Source of the DNA: Streptomyces silvae
Lineage (GTDB): Bacteria > Actinomycetota > Actinomycetes > Streptomycetales > Streptomycetaceae
DNA length: 64,000 nucleotides
Direction of reading: 5' to 3'
NCBI RefSeq assembly: GCF_016745505.1
Contig: NZ_JAERUC010000172.1
Coordinates: 1 to 64,000 of the forward strand
The notes under the pieces are model-generated. The model ran no database searches. It saw only the letters and a program-made list of their open reading frames with translations, and was not told where the DNA came from. Below are positions 1-8,279 of this stretch, in pieces (the stretch's first letter is position 1; each line of letters opens with the position of its first letter). Made by a program: the position numbers and the translations under genes.

Positions 1-458
1 CGCTGGCGCTGGCCGCCGGAGAACTCGTGCGGATAGCGGTCGACGGCGTCCGCCGCGAGGCCGACGCGCTCCAGTGCCGCGGCCACCTTGGGCGCCGCGG
101 TGGCGCGGGTGCCGAGGCCGAGGGAGCGCAGCGGTTCCGCGACGATCGCGCCGACCCGCCGGCTGGGGTCGAGCGAGGAGTACGGGTCCTGGAAGACGCA
201 CTGGACGCCGCGCCGGAACCGGCGCATCTGCTCGCGGTCGCGCGTGTTCAGGTCCGCGCCGTCGAAGCGGACCGTGCCGGCCGTGGGGCGGGCCAGGCCG
301 AGCAGCAGGCGCAGCAGCGTCGTCTTGCCCGCGCCCGACTCGCCGACCAGGGCGAGGCTCTCACCGGCCTCGACGGCGAGGGACACGTCCCGCACCACGT
401 CGGCGGCGGTCCCCCGGTAGCGCACGGCCGCGTCCTTCAGCTCCAGCACGGGTGTCAT
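1..458 (-). CDS. ABC importer ATPase, second subunit (DppF/OppF-like), partial
   Basis: This ATPase hydrolyses ATP to drive a peptide/nickel-type ABC importer at the inner face of the membrane. The first 152 residues are visible. They hold a Walker A (GESGAGKT, residues 39-46), a Q-loop (VFQDP, about 89-93) and the start of the signature (FSGGQRQ, from about 147). The window edge cuts the gene inside the signature, so Walker B and the H-loop are not seen. The start ATG overlaps the stop of the preceding ATPase gene (ATGA), so translation is probably coupled. It is the last gene seen in the operon that begins near 5380. Confidence 0.9.
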   Translation of the reverse strand, partial: MTPVLELKDAAVRYRGTAADVVRDVSLAVEAGESLALVGESGAGKTTLLRLLLGLARPTAGTVRFDGADLNTRDREQMRRFRRGVQCVFQDPYSSLDPSRRVGAIVAEPLRSLGLGTRATAAPKVAAALERVGLAADAVDRYPHEFSGGQRQ

Positions 459-1255
459 CGCGGGCTCCTCAGGTCCAGGGCGGACTCCAGCTTCCGGGCG
501 CTGGCGACCAGCGTCCTGGTGTACTCCTCGCGGGGCGCGCGCACGATGTCGTGGACCGCTCCCTGCTCGACGGCCCGGCCGTCCTTCATGACCAGCACCC
601 GGTCGGTGACCCGGGACACGACCGCGAGGTCGTGGCTGACGAACAGCACGGCCATCTCCCGTTCCCGTACCAGGGTGTCGATGAGCTCCAGCATCTCGGC
701 CTGCACGGACACGTCCAGGGCGGTGGTGGGCTCGTCGGCGATGAGCAGCTTCGGTTCGCAGGCCAGTGCCATCGCGAGGGCGACGCGCTGGCGCTGGCCG
801 CCGGAGATCTCGTGTGCGAAGGCGCGGGCGATACGGCCGGGTTCGGGCAGCCGTACCTGTTCGAGCGCCCGGTGCACGGCCTCGCGCAGCTGCTTCCCCT
901 TGAGGCCGGTACGGCGGGCGAGCGGCTCCGCGATCTGGCGGCCCAGCCGCATCAGCGGGTCCAGTGCGGTCAGGGGCTCCTGGAAGACGACGGCCGCATC
1001 CCGTCCGCGTACGGCGGTGAGCCGCTTCTCGGGGGCGCCCACCGTCTGCGTCCCGGCCAGTTCGACGCTGCCGGCCGAGGTCATGCCGTCGGGCAGCAGT
1101 CCGAGCACCGCGAGCGTCGTCAGGGACTTGCCCGACCCCGATTCGCCGATGAGGCCGAGCCGTTCACCGCCGGCCACGGTGAAGGACAGGTCGTCGACCA
1201 GGGTCCGTCCGTCGGAGGCGCGGACGGTGAGTCCGCGTACGTCGAGGAGCGTCAT
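455..1255 (-). CDS. ABC importer ATPase, first subunit (DppD/OppD-like)
   Basis: This is a 266-residue nucleotide-binding subunit of a peptide/nickel-type importer. Walker A is GESGSGKS (37-44), the signature is SGGQRQR (151-157), Walker B is LLIADEP (170-176) and the H-loop is SHD (207-209). The reading frame stays open upstream into the permease gene. I place the start at MTLLDVRG because homology begins there and because this ATG forms a 4-base ATGA overlap with the permease stop. The C-terminus is shorter than in many DppD proteins (often about 320 residues), lacking most of the oligopeptide/dipeptide C-terminal extension. Confidence 0.92.
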   Translation of the reverse strand: MTLLDVRGLTVRASDGRTLVDDLSFTVAGGERLGLIGESGSGKSLTTLAVLGLLPDGMTSAGSVELAGTQTVGAPEKRLTAVRGRDAAVVFQEPLTALDPLMRLGRQIAEPLARRTGLKGKQLREAVHRALEQVRLPEPGRIARAFAHEISGGQRQRVALAMALACEPKLLIADEPTTALDVSVQAEMLELIDTLVREREMAVLFVSHDLAVVSRVTDRVLVMKDGRAVEQGAVHDIVRAPREEYTRTLVASARKLESALDLRSPR

Positions 1256-2118
1256 GAGCGCCTCCGCCGGGTGGCCGGGTCGAGGGTGTCGCGCAGGCCG
1301 TCGGCGACGAGGTTCACACCGATGACGAGCAGGACGAGGAGGATGCCGGGGGCGAGCGCACCGGCGGGCGCCGTGGTGAAGGTGGCCTGGGCCTCCTGGA
1401 GCATGCGGCCCCAGGAGGCGTTGGGCGGCGGCGCTCCGAGGCCCAGGTAGGACAGCCCGGCCTCGGCGAGTACGGCGAGGCCGAACTGCAGGGCGAGGTT
1501 GACCACCAGCGTGGGCCAGATGTTGGGCAGGACGTGCGAGAGGACGGTACGCGGCCAGGAGGTGCCCGAGGTGCGGGCGGCGGTGATGTAGTCCTGGGCG
1601 AGGACCCGTTTGACCAGGATGCGCACCAGCCGTGCCACGACGGCGCTCTGCGCCAGGCCGATCGCGAGGACCGCCGAGCCGAGCGTCGCCGACCGGGCGG
1701 CGACGATGAGCATCGCCAGCAGCAGCGTCGGGAAGGCGATGAGGATGTCGAGGAACGCGGAGAGCGTGTCGTCGAGCCAGCCCTGGGCGAACGCCGCGAG
1801 CACACCGAGCGTGATCCCGATGGCGGCGGCGATGGTCACCGACCCGAGCCCCGCCTCGACGGCGATGCGGGAGCCGGTCATCACCTGGGTGAGCAGGTCG
1901 CGCCCGAGCTTGTCGGTGCCGAGGAGATGGCCGCCGCCGGGACCGTCGAGCCGTCCGCCGGAGGTGTCCTCGGCGTCGTACGGCAGCCAGAGGACGGACA
2001 CGAGGGCGAGCAGGGCGATCAGACCGGCGAGCACGCAGCCGACGGCCAGGGTGGCCGAGCGCCGGGAGCGGCGCTTCGGGGGAAGCTGTGCGGGGGTGAG
2101 CAGGTCCGTCCCGGTCAT
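1252..2118 (-). CDS. ABC importer permease, DppC/OppC-like
   Basis: This 288-residue inner-membrane permease pairs with the DppB-like permease just upstream. The first hydrophobic segment is at about residues 21-41 (LAVGCVLAGLIALLALVSVL). A periplasmic-type stretch with GTDKLGRD (a conserved DppC motif) follows, then five more hydrophobic helices. The EAA-type coupling loop is visible (AARTSGTSWPRTVLSH, about residues 176-191). The start MTGTDL is chosen because the frame upstream belongs to the neighbouring permease gene and because it overlaps that gene's stop. Its own stop overlaps the next ATPase start. Confidence 0.92.
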   Translation of the reverse strand: MTGTDLLTPAQLPPKRRSRRSATLAVGCVLAGLIALLALVSVLWLPYDAEDTSGGRLDGPGGGHLLGTDKLGRDLLTQVMTGSRIAVEAGLGSVTIAAAIGITLGVLAAFAQGWLDDTLSAFLDILIAFPTLLLAMLIVAARSATLGSAVLAIGLAQSAVVARLVRILVKRVLAQDYITAARTSGTSWPRTVLSHVLPNIWPTLVVNLALQFGLAVLAEAGLSYLGLGAPPPNASWGRMLQEAQATFTTAPAGALAPGILLVLLVIGVNLVADGLRDTLDPATRRRRS

Positions 2119-3080
2119 CGGGCGCCTCCCGAGAGCCGGCCGCGCAGCCGCGGGTCGATGAACCGCTGGACCAGGTCGGCGAGGAAGCCGATGACCAGGA
2201 CCGCGAGGGTGGAGACGAACAGCACACCCTGGATGACCGGGTAGTCGTGCTGGGCGATGCCGGTGGCGAGCAGGGAGCCGAGGCCGGGCAGCGCGTACAC
2301 CGACTCCACGACGACGGCGCCGAGCAGCGTCGAGGCGAGTTCGATGCCGAGGACGGAGATCACCGGTACGGAGGCGTTGCGCAGTCCGTGGCGCCACATG
2401 GCGCTGCCGAAGGACGAGCCGTGGGCGCGCGCGGTGCGCAGGTAGTCGCTGCCGAGCACGTCGAGGGTGGCGGAGCGGACGTAGCGGATCAGGGACGCGC
2501 TCATCACCAGGGCGATGGTCACGACCGGGAGGACCAGGGCGCGGAACGCCTCGGCGGGGTCGCCCCAGCCGTCCTGCGGGAAGCCGCCGGAGGGCAGCCA
2601 GCCCGCGTTCAGTGCGAACACCGCGATGAGGATCATGCCGAGCCAGAACACGGGGATCGCGATGCCCAGTTGGGACACCCCGCTGAGCAGCGCCCCGTAC
2701 CAGGTGTGCCGTCTGTACGCGGCGGTGAACCCGGCGGGGACGGCGACCAGGACGGCGAGGACGAACGCGGCCAGGGTGAGCGGCACGGTGACGTCCAGCC
2801 GGGCGACGACCTCGGGTCCCACGGGCAGCGAGCTGACGAACGACGTGCCGAGGTCGCCGCTCGCCAGCTGCCCGAGCCAGTGGGTGAACTGTTCGGGCAG
2901 CGGCCGGTCGGAGCCGATGGAGTGGCGGGCGGCGGCTATCTGCTCGGGGCTCGCGCCGACCGCGGTGAGCGCGTTGGCGGGGTCGCCGGGCAGCATGCGC
3001 AGCAGCACGAAGAGCACCACGCTCGCCAGGGCCAGCGATACGCCGAGGAAGGCGAGCCGGCGCAGCAGATAGCGCGCCAT
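2115..3080 (-). CDS. ABC importer permease, DppB/OppB-like
   Basis: This 321-residue integral membrane permease begins MARYLLRRL, the typical DppB start, with a first helix at residues 9-25 followed by LRMLPGDPAN, the conserved DppB motif. The coupling loop lies around YLRTARAHGSS. The start codon shares one base with the lipoprotein stop (TGATG). The C-terminal stop overlaps the DppC-like start. With the other permease it should form the heterodimeric channel. The substrate cannot be read from the permeases. Confidence 0.92.
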   Translation of the reverse strand: MARYLLRRLAFLGVSLALASVVLFVLLRMLPGDPANALTAVGASPEQIAAARHSIGSDRPLPEQFTHWLGQLASGDLGTSFVSSLPVGPEVVARLDVTVPLTLAAFVLAVLVAVPAGFTAAYRRHTWYGALLSGVSQLGIAIPVFWLGMILIAVFALNAGWLPSGGFPQDGWGDPAEAFRALVLPVVTIALVMSASLIRYVRSATLDVLGSDYLRTARAHGSSFGSAMWRHGLRNASVPVISVLGIELASTLLGAVVVESVYALPGLGSLLATGIAQHDYPVIQGVLFVSTLAVLVIGFLADLVQRFIDPRLRGRLSGGAR

Positions 3081-4597
3081 CAGCCCGTCTTCTTGATGTC
3101 GTAGGCGAAGAACTGCGAGTTCAGGCCGTTGAGCGGGTAGCCGGACAGCTTGTCGCTCGCGACGACGATCTGCGGGTAGAGGTACAGCCAGTCGCTGGCG
3201 GCGTCCTCGGCGGTCTGCCGGTTGACCTTCTTCAGGAGCTCGGTCTGGGCGGCGGTGCTGGACGCCGCTTCCGCCTCCTCGACCCACTTGGTGACCTGCG
3301 GGTTGTCGTAGCCCCAGTAGAAGTCGGGGTTGCCGTACCAGACGAGGTCGCGGTCGTTGACGTGCTCCTGGAGCGTGGCCGTGAAGTCGTGGTTCTTGTA
3401 GACCTTCGTGTACCACTCGTCCGGCGTGATCGTGTTGATCTTGACGGTGATGCCGACCTTGGCGAGCTGGGACTTGATGAAGGTCGCGGCGGTCGGGTGC
3501 GGGTCGTAGTTGGGGGTGTCGAGGGTGAAGCTGAAGCCCTTGGCGTAGCCGGCCTCGGCGAGCAGCTTCTTCGCCTTCGCCACGTCGTGGGCGTTGACGT
3601 CGGTGAGGTCCTCGTACCAGGGGTCGGTGGGCGGGACCATCGACCCGATCTCCTTGCCGTATCCGCCCCAGACGGACTCCAGGAGCTTCTTGTCGTCGAT
3701 GGCGGCGGAGACCGCCCGGCGCACCTTGACGTCGGTGAAGGGCTTGGCCTTGTCGTTGAACGCCAGCAGCAGCTTGGTGGTGGAGTCGCCGTCGTTCACC
3801 TTGTAGGAGCCGTTGCTCTTGAACTGCTCCAGGGCGTCGGGCGACTGCTCGCTGGTGACGACGTCGACGGCGTTGGTCAGCAGCGCGTTGTTCAGCGCCG
3901 TGGCGTCCTTGTAGTAGTGGAAGACGACCTGCTTGTTGGCCGCGGCGTCACCCCAGTAGCCGGCGAACCGGTTGAGGGACAGCGCGGAACCGCGGCTCCA
4001 CTTGTTCAGGGTGTACGGGCCGGTGCCGTCCTCGGTGGTCTTCAGGTTCTTCGCCTGGGAGTTGATGATCCAGACGTAGGAGAGGTTGTAGACGAAGGAG
4101 ATCGACTTCTTGGACAGCGTGACCTTCACGGTCCGCGCGTCGGGGGTGGCGATGTCCTTGACGACGTCGAGGTTGCTCTTGCGGGCCGACTGGGAATCGT
4201 CGGCGGTGACCTTCTCCAGGCTGTACTTCACGTCCTGGCTGGTGAGTTCCTTGCCGCTGTGGAACTTCACGCCGTCGCGCAGGGTGAAGGTGTACGTGAG
4301 GCCGTCGGCGCTGGTCTCGTAGTCCTGGGCGAGGAGCTTGTCGACCTTGCCGTCGTCCGTGAGTCTGAACAGGCCCTCGTAGACGTTGCCGTTGAGCGCC
4401 TCGGTGACGCCCTGGCCGCCGCCCGCGGTGTTGTCGAGGTTCTGCGGCTCGTAGAGGGAGCCGATGTTGACGACCGCGTCCTTGTCCCAGGTGCCGCCCG
4501 AGGCGCTTGACCCGCCGGATCCCCCGCAGGCGGTGAGGGTCACGGCGAGAGCGGCGGCGGAGGCGACGGCGTACGAGATGTTCTTCTTGGTGCTCAT
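3080..4597 (-). CDS. ABC importer substrate-binding lipoprotein (SBP_bac_5 family)
   Basis: This 505-residue extracytoplasmic solute-binding protein of the peptide/nickel family has an N-terminal lipoprotein signal ending in the lipobox LTAC, with the acylated cysteine at about residue 24, followed by a Gly/Ser-rich tether. Family hallmarks are DGLTYTFTLRDGVKFHSG (about 99-116) and VRRAVSAAIDDKKLL. It is the second gene of the operon, 39 bases after the DUF1684 gene. Family members bind peptides, nickel-chelate, heme or sugars, so the ligand is open. The lack of any adjacent peptidase or nickel enzyme gives no clue. Confidence 0.92.
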   Translation of the reverse strand: MSTKKNISYAVASAAALAVTLTACGGSGGSSASGGTWDKDAVVNIGSLYEPQNLDNTAGGGQGVTEALNGNVYEGLFRLTDDGKVDKLLAQDYETSADGLTYTFTLRDGVKFHSGKELTSQDVKYSLEKVTADDSQSARKSNLDVVKDIATPDARTVKVTLSKKSISFVYNLSYVWIINSQAKNLKTTEDGTGPYTLNKWSRGSALSLNRFAGYWGDAAANKQVVFHYYKDATALNNALLTNAVDVVTSEQSPDALEQFKSNGSYKVNDGDSTTKLLLAFNDKAKPFTDVKVRRAVSAAIDDKKLLESVWGGYGKEIGSMVPPTDPWYEDLTDVNAHDVAKAKKLLAEAGYAKGFSFTLDTPNYDPHPTAATFIKSQLAKVGITVKINTITPDEWYTKVYKNHDFTATLQEHVNDRDLVWYGNPDFYWGYDNPQVTKWVEEAEAASSTAAQTELLKKVNRQTAEDAASDWLYLYPQIVVASDKLSGYPLNGLNSQFFAYDIKKTG

Positions 4598-4636
4598 GGG
4601 TGAGGGCTCTTTCGGTGCGGGGAGCTGCGGGGACGA

Positions 4637-5380
4637 TCAGTGCTGGGCGTCGAAGCCGTCGCGGAAGAGGGGGAGCTTCTCGCCGGCCTCGACGGGCAGG
4701 TGGAAGCGGTTCTGCCGCGGCGGCATCGGACAGTTGTACTGATCGGAGAATCCGCAGGGCGGCACGAAGGCCCGGTTGAAGTCGAGGACGACCCGGCTCT
4801 CGTGCTCCGTACGCCGGACGAAGAGGAAGCGGCCCGCCCCGTAGGTGCTGTCACCGTTGGTCGGGTCGCCGAAGACGAGCAGCAGGGTCCCGTCGTCGTC
4901 GAACGCGCTCAGCGTGTACGCGCGGCCGTCGACGGTGAGCGTGATGTCGCCGGGGACGACCAGGTCGCGGCTGCCGCCGTTGTCCCGGATGTGCTCGAAG
5001 GCGAGGCGCCGGGCGCCGGGGACGGGCGTGTACGACGCCTCCAGGACCCAGGCCGGGTCGTAGGGGAAGGTGTCGACCCGGTCGAAGTGGCGGACGGCGG
5101 GGGCGTCCGCGTCCCAGAAGCGCAGGCCGTGCTCGTCCTCGCCGGTGACCAGGTCGGTGCGCCGGAGCGTGGTCACGGTCACCGGGTCCGGCTGTCCCTC
5201 GCGGGCCCCCGCCGCGTCGGGGACCTCACCGGCGGGGGCCCAGCGGGTCTCGACCAGGGCGAGGTTGCCGGTGGGCGAGGTGAGCGCGCGGTGGCGCTCG
5301 GCACGCCAGGCGTCCCACTCCTCCGCTGGATCGACGGATGATGCGCGCTCGGGGGCGGAGTGGGACACGGCGGTACTCAT
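4637..5380 (-). CDS. DUF1684 domain protein
   Basis: This 247-residue protein matches DUF1684 as I know it: an N-terminal WDAWRAERHRAL helix, a beta-rich middle, and a C-terminal block with NRAFVPPCGFSDQYNCPMPP and then EAGEK. No enzymatic role is established for the family. No signal peptide is visible, so it is probably cytosolic. It is the first gene of the ABC importer operon (39 bases before the lipoprotein), so it may act on what the importer brings in. That role is inference from position only. Confidence 0.85.
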   Translation of the reverse strand: MSTAVSHSAPERASSVDPAEEWDAWRAERHRALTSPTGNLALVETRWAPAGEVPDAAGAREGQPDPVTVTTLRRTDLVTGEDEHGLRFWDADAPAVRHFDRVDTFPYDPAWVLEASYTPVPGARRLAFEHIRDNGGSRDLVVPGDITLTVDGRAYTLSAFDDDGTLLLVFGDPTNGDSTYGAGRFLFVRRTEHESRVVLDFNRAFVPPCGFSDQYNCPMPPRQNRFHLPVEAGEKLPLFRDGFDAQH

Positions 5381-5446
5381 TCGTTAGGCGGGCAGCCCTC
5401 ACGACCCCGGGTGACGGGGCGTGAATAAGTGGCCAAAGCATCACCT

Positions 5447-5475
5447 TTATTGACCATAAGCACATCTAATGTCAA
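5447..5475 (-). promoter_or_regulatory. candidate sigma70-type promoter of the DUF1684-ABC importer operon
   Basis: On the minus strand a perfect TTGACA (5475-5470) is followed after 17 bases by CAATAA (5452-5447), a weak -10. It sits in a locally AT-rich stretch about 65 bases upstream of the DUF1684 start. The -35 and spacing are good and the -10 is poor. Confidence 0.4.
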
Positions 5476-5490
5476 ACTTTTGCGCCACAT

Positions 5491-5510
5491 GCTGAGACGG
5501 CGGTCTCAGC
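5491..5510. terminator. short perfect hairpin, 8-bp arms and 4-base loop
   Basis: GCTGAGAC and GTCTCAGC flank GGCG. The element lies 34 bases after the DJ-1 gene stop and 15 bases before the -35 of the importer promoter. It may end the DJ-1 transcript, or act as an operator for the importer operon. No T-run follows. Confidence 0.4.
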
Positions 5511-5544
5511 ACTGCCCCCCCTGGCCCAGGGTTCGCCTACGGGG

Positions 5545-6237
5545 TCAGGCGAGCTTCTTGAGGAGTTCGGTGGCGAGCAGACCGGAGGAAGCGGGGTTCT
5601 GGCCGGTCACGACGTTGCGGTCGACCCTGACGAACGGCGCCCACGGCTCCCCCACCTCGATCTTCAGACCGGCCGCGGTGAGCCGGTCCTCCAGCAGCCA
5701 CTTCGAGATCTCGGCGCAGCCGGTCAGCTGCTCCTCGGCGTTGCTGAAGGTGGTGATCCGGTAGCCGGAGTAGGCGTTGGTCCCGTCCTCCTTGACGGCG
5801 GCGAGCAGCGCGGCGGGGCCGTGACACACCACACCCACCGGCAGACCGGACTCCACGGCCTCGGTGAGGACACGGCCGCAGTCCGCGTCGACCGCCAGAT
5901 CCTCCATCGGTCCCCGGCCGCCGGGGACGTACACCGCGTCGAAGTCCTCCACCCGCACGTCGGCGAGGACCGAGGGGTGACGGAACTCCGCGGAGTCCAG
6001 GACCGCCCGGACCGCGGCGGCGCCGGCCTCCCCGCCGTTGGCCCCGGCGCTGAGACTGGTCGGATCCGCGGGCGGGACCACTCCGCCCGGGGTGGCCACG
6101 GTGATCTCGTGGCCCGCGGCCTTGAACGCCTCGTAGGGGATGACCGCCTCGTCGGCCCAGAAACCGGTGGGGCGCCTGGTGCCGTCGGCCAGCGTCCACT
6201 CATCGGCGCCGGTCATCACGAAAACGATCTTCGACAT
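5545..6237 (-). CDS. DJ-1/PfpI family protein (class I glutamine amidotransferase-like)
   Basis: This 230-residue protein of the Hsp31/YDR533-like branch of DJ-1/PfpI has a nucleophile elbow at VVCHGPAAL with the reactive cysteine followed by histidine, and an acidic partner in WADEAVIPYEAF. The conserved YVPGGRGPMEDL segment follows the expected order. Relatives act as glyoxalase III, deglycase or chaperone, and I cannot choose among these. It is monocistronic and divergent from dhaK. An inverted repeat at 6336-6358 lies about 100 bases upstream. Dihydroxyacetone and methylglyoxal are chemically linked, so the position beside dhaKL may be meaningful. Confidence 0.88.
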   Translation of the reverse strand: MSKIVFVMTGADEWTLADGTRRPTGFWADEAVIPYEAFKAAGHEITVATPGGVVPPADPTSLSAGANGGEAGAAAVRAVLDSAEFRHPSVLADVRVEDFDAVYVPGGRGPMEDLAVDADCGRVLTEAVESGLPVGVVCHGPAALLAAVKEDGTNAYSGYRITTFSNAEEQLTGCAEISKWLLEDRLTAAGLKIEVGEPWAPFVRVDRNVVTGQNPASSGLLATELLKKLA

Positions 6238-6519
6238 GTCTCTCCTCGAATGGTTCCGGCCCGCACCGCCGCCCGTGGCGGCGCCCCGGCGACCTCATGA
6301 CGTTAGGCCCGCACGCCGTGGGAGGACCAATAGAGAATCCGATCCGAGGAATCGGATTTCCGATGCGGGCGGTGCCCGGCCGGCGGTCCCGCGGTCACCG
6401 CGACAGCATTCGATACGTTCCGCGAGTTGCCGCATGCACTCGGTCACCCCCACCATGGAGGTCTCGTCCGGAGGCCGGCCAGCCCGGTCCCGCAGCCGTG
6501 GACGGAAGGGGTTCGGCGT
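6238..6519. other. intergenic region between the DJ-1 gene and dhaK
   Basis: No convincing gene is present in these 282 bases. The stretch around 6330-6365 is AT-richer than its surroundings and holds an inverted repeat. A good ribosome binding site (GGAAGGGG, 6504-6511) precedes dhaK. Confidence 0.6.
6336..6358. promoter_or_regulatory. operator-like inverted repeat
   Basis: AATCCGAT and ATCGGATT are perfect 8-base arms around CCGAGGA. The repeat sits between the divergent DJ-1 and dhaK genes. It looks like a transcription-factor site, but no regulator gene is adjacent. Confidence 0.45.
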
Positions 6520-7518
6520 ATGGCCAGGTACTTCGAGAACGACGCCGGCGAACTCGTCCCCGACGCGCTGTCCGGCTTCGCCCGCGCGCACGCGGACCTC
6601 GTGGCGTACGACCCCGCCGACGGGTTCTTCACCGCCCGGCAGGCCTCACCGGCCCGTCGGGTGGGGCTCCTGTCGGGCGGCGGCTCGGGGCACGAACCCC
6701 TGCACGCCGGATACGTCGGCGCGGGCATGCTCGACGCCGCCTGCCCCGGGAGGGTCTTCGCCTCTCCGCACAACCGGCAGATCTACCGGGCGTCCCGCGC
6801 GGTGGCGGGGCCGGAGGGCGTGCTGCACATCGTCAAGAACTACACCGGCGACCGGATCAACTTCGGCATCGCGGCCGAACGGCTCGCCGACGCGGGCATC
6901 ACCTGCGCGCGGGTCCTCATCGACGACGACCTGGCCTCCGACTCCGAGGAGATCGCCTCGGGGCGCCGCGGCACGGGTGCCACGATGCTGATCGAGAAGG
7001 TCCTGGGCGGCGCCGCGGACACCGGGATGGGACTCGGCGCGCTGGTGGATCTCGGCACCTCCCTGGCCGGCCGGTCCCGGACACTCGCCGCCGCCTCGGC
7101 CGCCCACAACGCACCGGCCACCGGTGAACCGGCGTTCGGACTGCTGCCCGGGGAGCTGGAGTACGGCGTCGGGATCCACGGCGAGCGCGCCGACCGCACC
7201 AGGAGCCAGGGCAGTGTGGACGCGCTGGTGGACGACATGACCGGCGCCCTGCTGGACGCGCTGCGCCCCGGCCCCGACGACCCGGTCGTGGCCCTGGTCA
7301 ACGGTCTGGGGTCGGTCACCTCGCTGGAGCTGTACGGCATCTTCGGTGAGCTGGCCCGGGTCCTCGACGCCCGGCGTGTGCGGCTCGCCCGGCATCTCGT
7401 CGGCGACTACGTGACCGCACTCGACATGCGGGGCTTCTCCCTGACCCTGATGGTCGCCGACCACGACACGCTGGGCTTCTACGATGCGCCGGTCCGCACC
7501 CCGGCGTTGCGATGGTGA
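6520..7518 (+). CDS. dhaK: dihydroxyacetone kinase subunit DhaK
   Basis: This 332-residue DhaK binds dihydroxyacetone covalently through a histidine. It carries GGGSGHEP near residue 55 (the conserved substrate-pocket histidine) and GVGIHGE in the C-terminal half (the hemiaminal histidine). The start is the ATG after GGAAGGGG, 8 bases away. dhaL follows after 55 bases. There is no dhaM-like phosphotransferase gene nearby, so the phosphoryl donor is unclear. It may use a distant DhaM, or ATP as in other DhaK/L kinases. A kinase for another ketose (for example an erythrulose) is also possible. Confidence 0.93.
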   Translation: MARYFENDAGELVPDALSGFARAHADLVAYDPADGFFTARQASPARRVGLLSGGGSGHEPLHAGYVGAGMLDAACPGRVFASPHNRQIYRASRAVAGPEGVLHIVKNYTGDRINFGIAAERLADAGITCARVLIDDDLASDSEEIASGRRGTGATMLIEKVLGGAADTGMGLGALVDLGTSLAGRSRTLAAASAAHNAPATGEPAFGLLPGELEYGVGIHGERADRTRSQGSVDALVDDMTGALLDALRPGPDDPVVALVNGLGSVTSLELYGIFGELARVLDARRVRLARHLVGDYVTALDMRGFSLTLMVADHDTLGFYDAPVRTPALRW

Positions 7519-7573
7519 GCGGCCCGCGGGCCTGCGCCCCGGCGGCCCGTGACAGGAGCAGGAGGACGGCCCC

Positions 7574-8242
7574 ATGACGACTGCCGCTTTCGACGGGACC
7601 CGGACCCGTGAGTGGATACGCCGCTTCGCCGACTCGGTGTACGCGACCGAGGCCGAGCTGACCGCACTCGACCAGCGGGCGGGGGACGGCGACTTCGGGA
7701 CCAATCTCGCGACGGGGGTCCGGGCCGCGGGACTGCTGCTCGACCGTACGGACGAGTCGGCCGGACCCGCGGAGACCCTGGGCACCATGGCCACCGCCTT
7801 CCTCGACGAGATCGGCGGGACCAGCGGCCCCCTGTTCGGTCTGCTGTTCCAGGCGCTGAGCAGGGCCGCCGCGGACTCCGGTCCGGGTCTGACGACGGCC
7901 GCGCTCGCCGACGGCACGGCCCAGGGCCTCGCCGCCATCCGCCGTGTGGGTGATGCGTCGCCCGGCGACAAGACACTGGTCGACGCGCTGGATCCGGCCG
8001 CCGCGGCCCTGCGGGCTGCGGGGACCGCACCGCCCGCGACCGCCCTGGCCACGGCGGCGGACGGCGCCTGGCGGGGTGTACGGGACACCGCGTCCCTCTC
8101 CGCGCGCATGGGCCGGGCCAGCTATCTCGGTGAGCGTGCGACCGGCATCCCCGATCCCGGGGCGGTGGGGATCGCCCTGTTCTTCGCCTCCGCGGCCGGC
8201 ACGGTGCCCGCGCTGGGGCCGCATCTGCGCCCCACCGGCTGA
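7574..8242 (+). CDS. dhaL: dihydroxyacetone kinase subunit DhaL
   Basis: This 222-residue ADP/ATP-binding subunit carries the Mg-coordinating loop DQRAGDGDFG (about residues 33-42), equivalent to the usual DxxxGDGDHG. The histidine after the last Asp is Phe here. A DxxxP-type segment (DALDPAAAALRAA) is also typical. It is co-directional with dhaK and should form the kinase with it. The gene after it is on the other strand, so the operon is just two genes. Confidence 0.92.
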   Translation: MTTAAFDGTRTREWIRRFADSVYATEAELTALDQRAGDGDFGTNLATGVRAAGLLLDRTDESAGPAETLGTMATAFLDEIGGTSGPLFGLLFQALSRAAADSGPGLTTAALADGTAQGLAAIRRVGDASPGDKTLVDALDPAAAALRAAGTAPPATALATAADGAWRGVRDTASLSARMGRASYLGERATGIPDPGAVGIALFFASAAGTVPALGPHLRPTG

Positions 8243-8279
8243 CCACGCCCGCTCCCGGACCGCCGGGCATCGGGGTGCA

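Noticed and set aside
1256..2227. Upstream extension of the first ATPase frame
   Set aside because: It lies over the permease in another frame; homology and the ATGA overlap place the start at 1255.
1534..2244. Long plus-strand frame opposite the permease genes
   Set aside because: High-GC third positions keep antisense frames open; no family resemblance, and the opposite strand encodes clear permeases.
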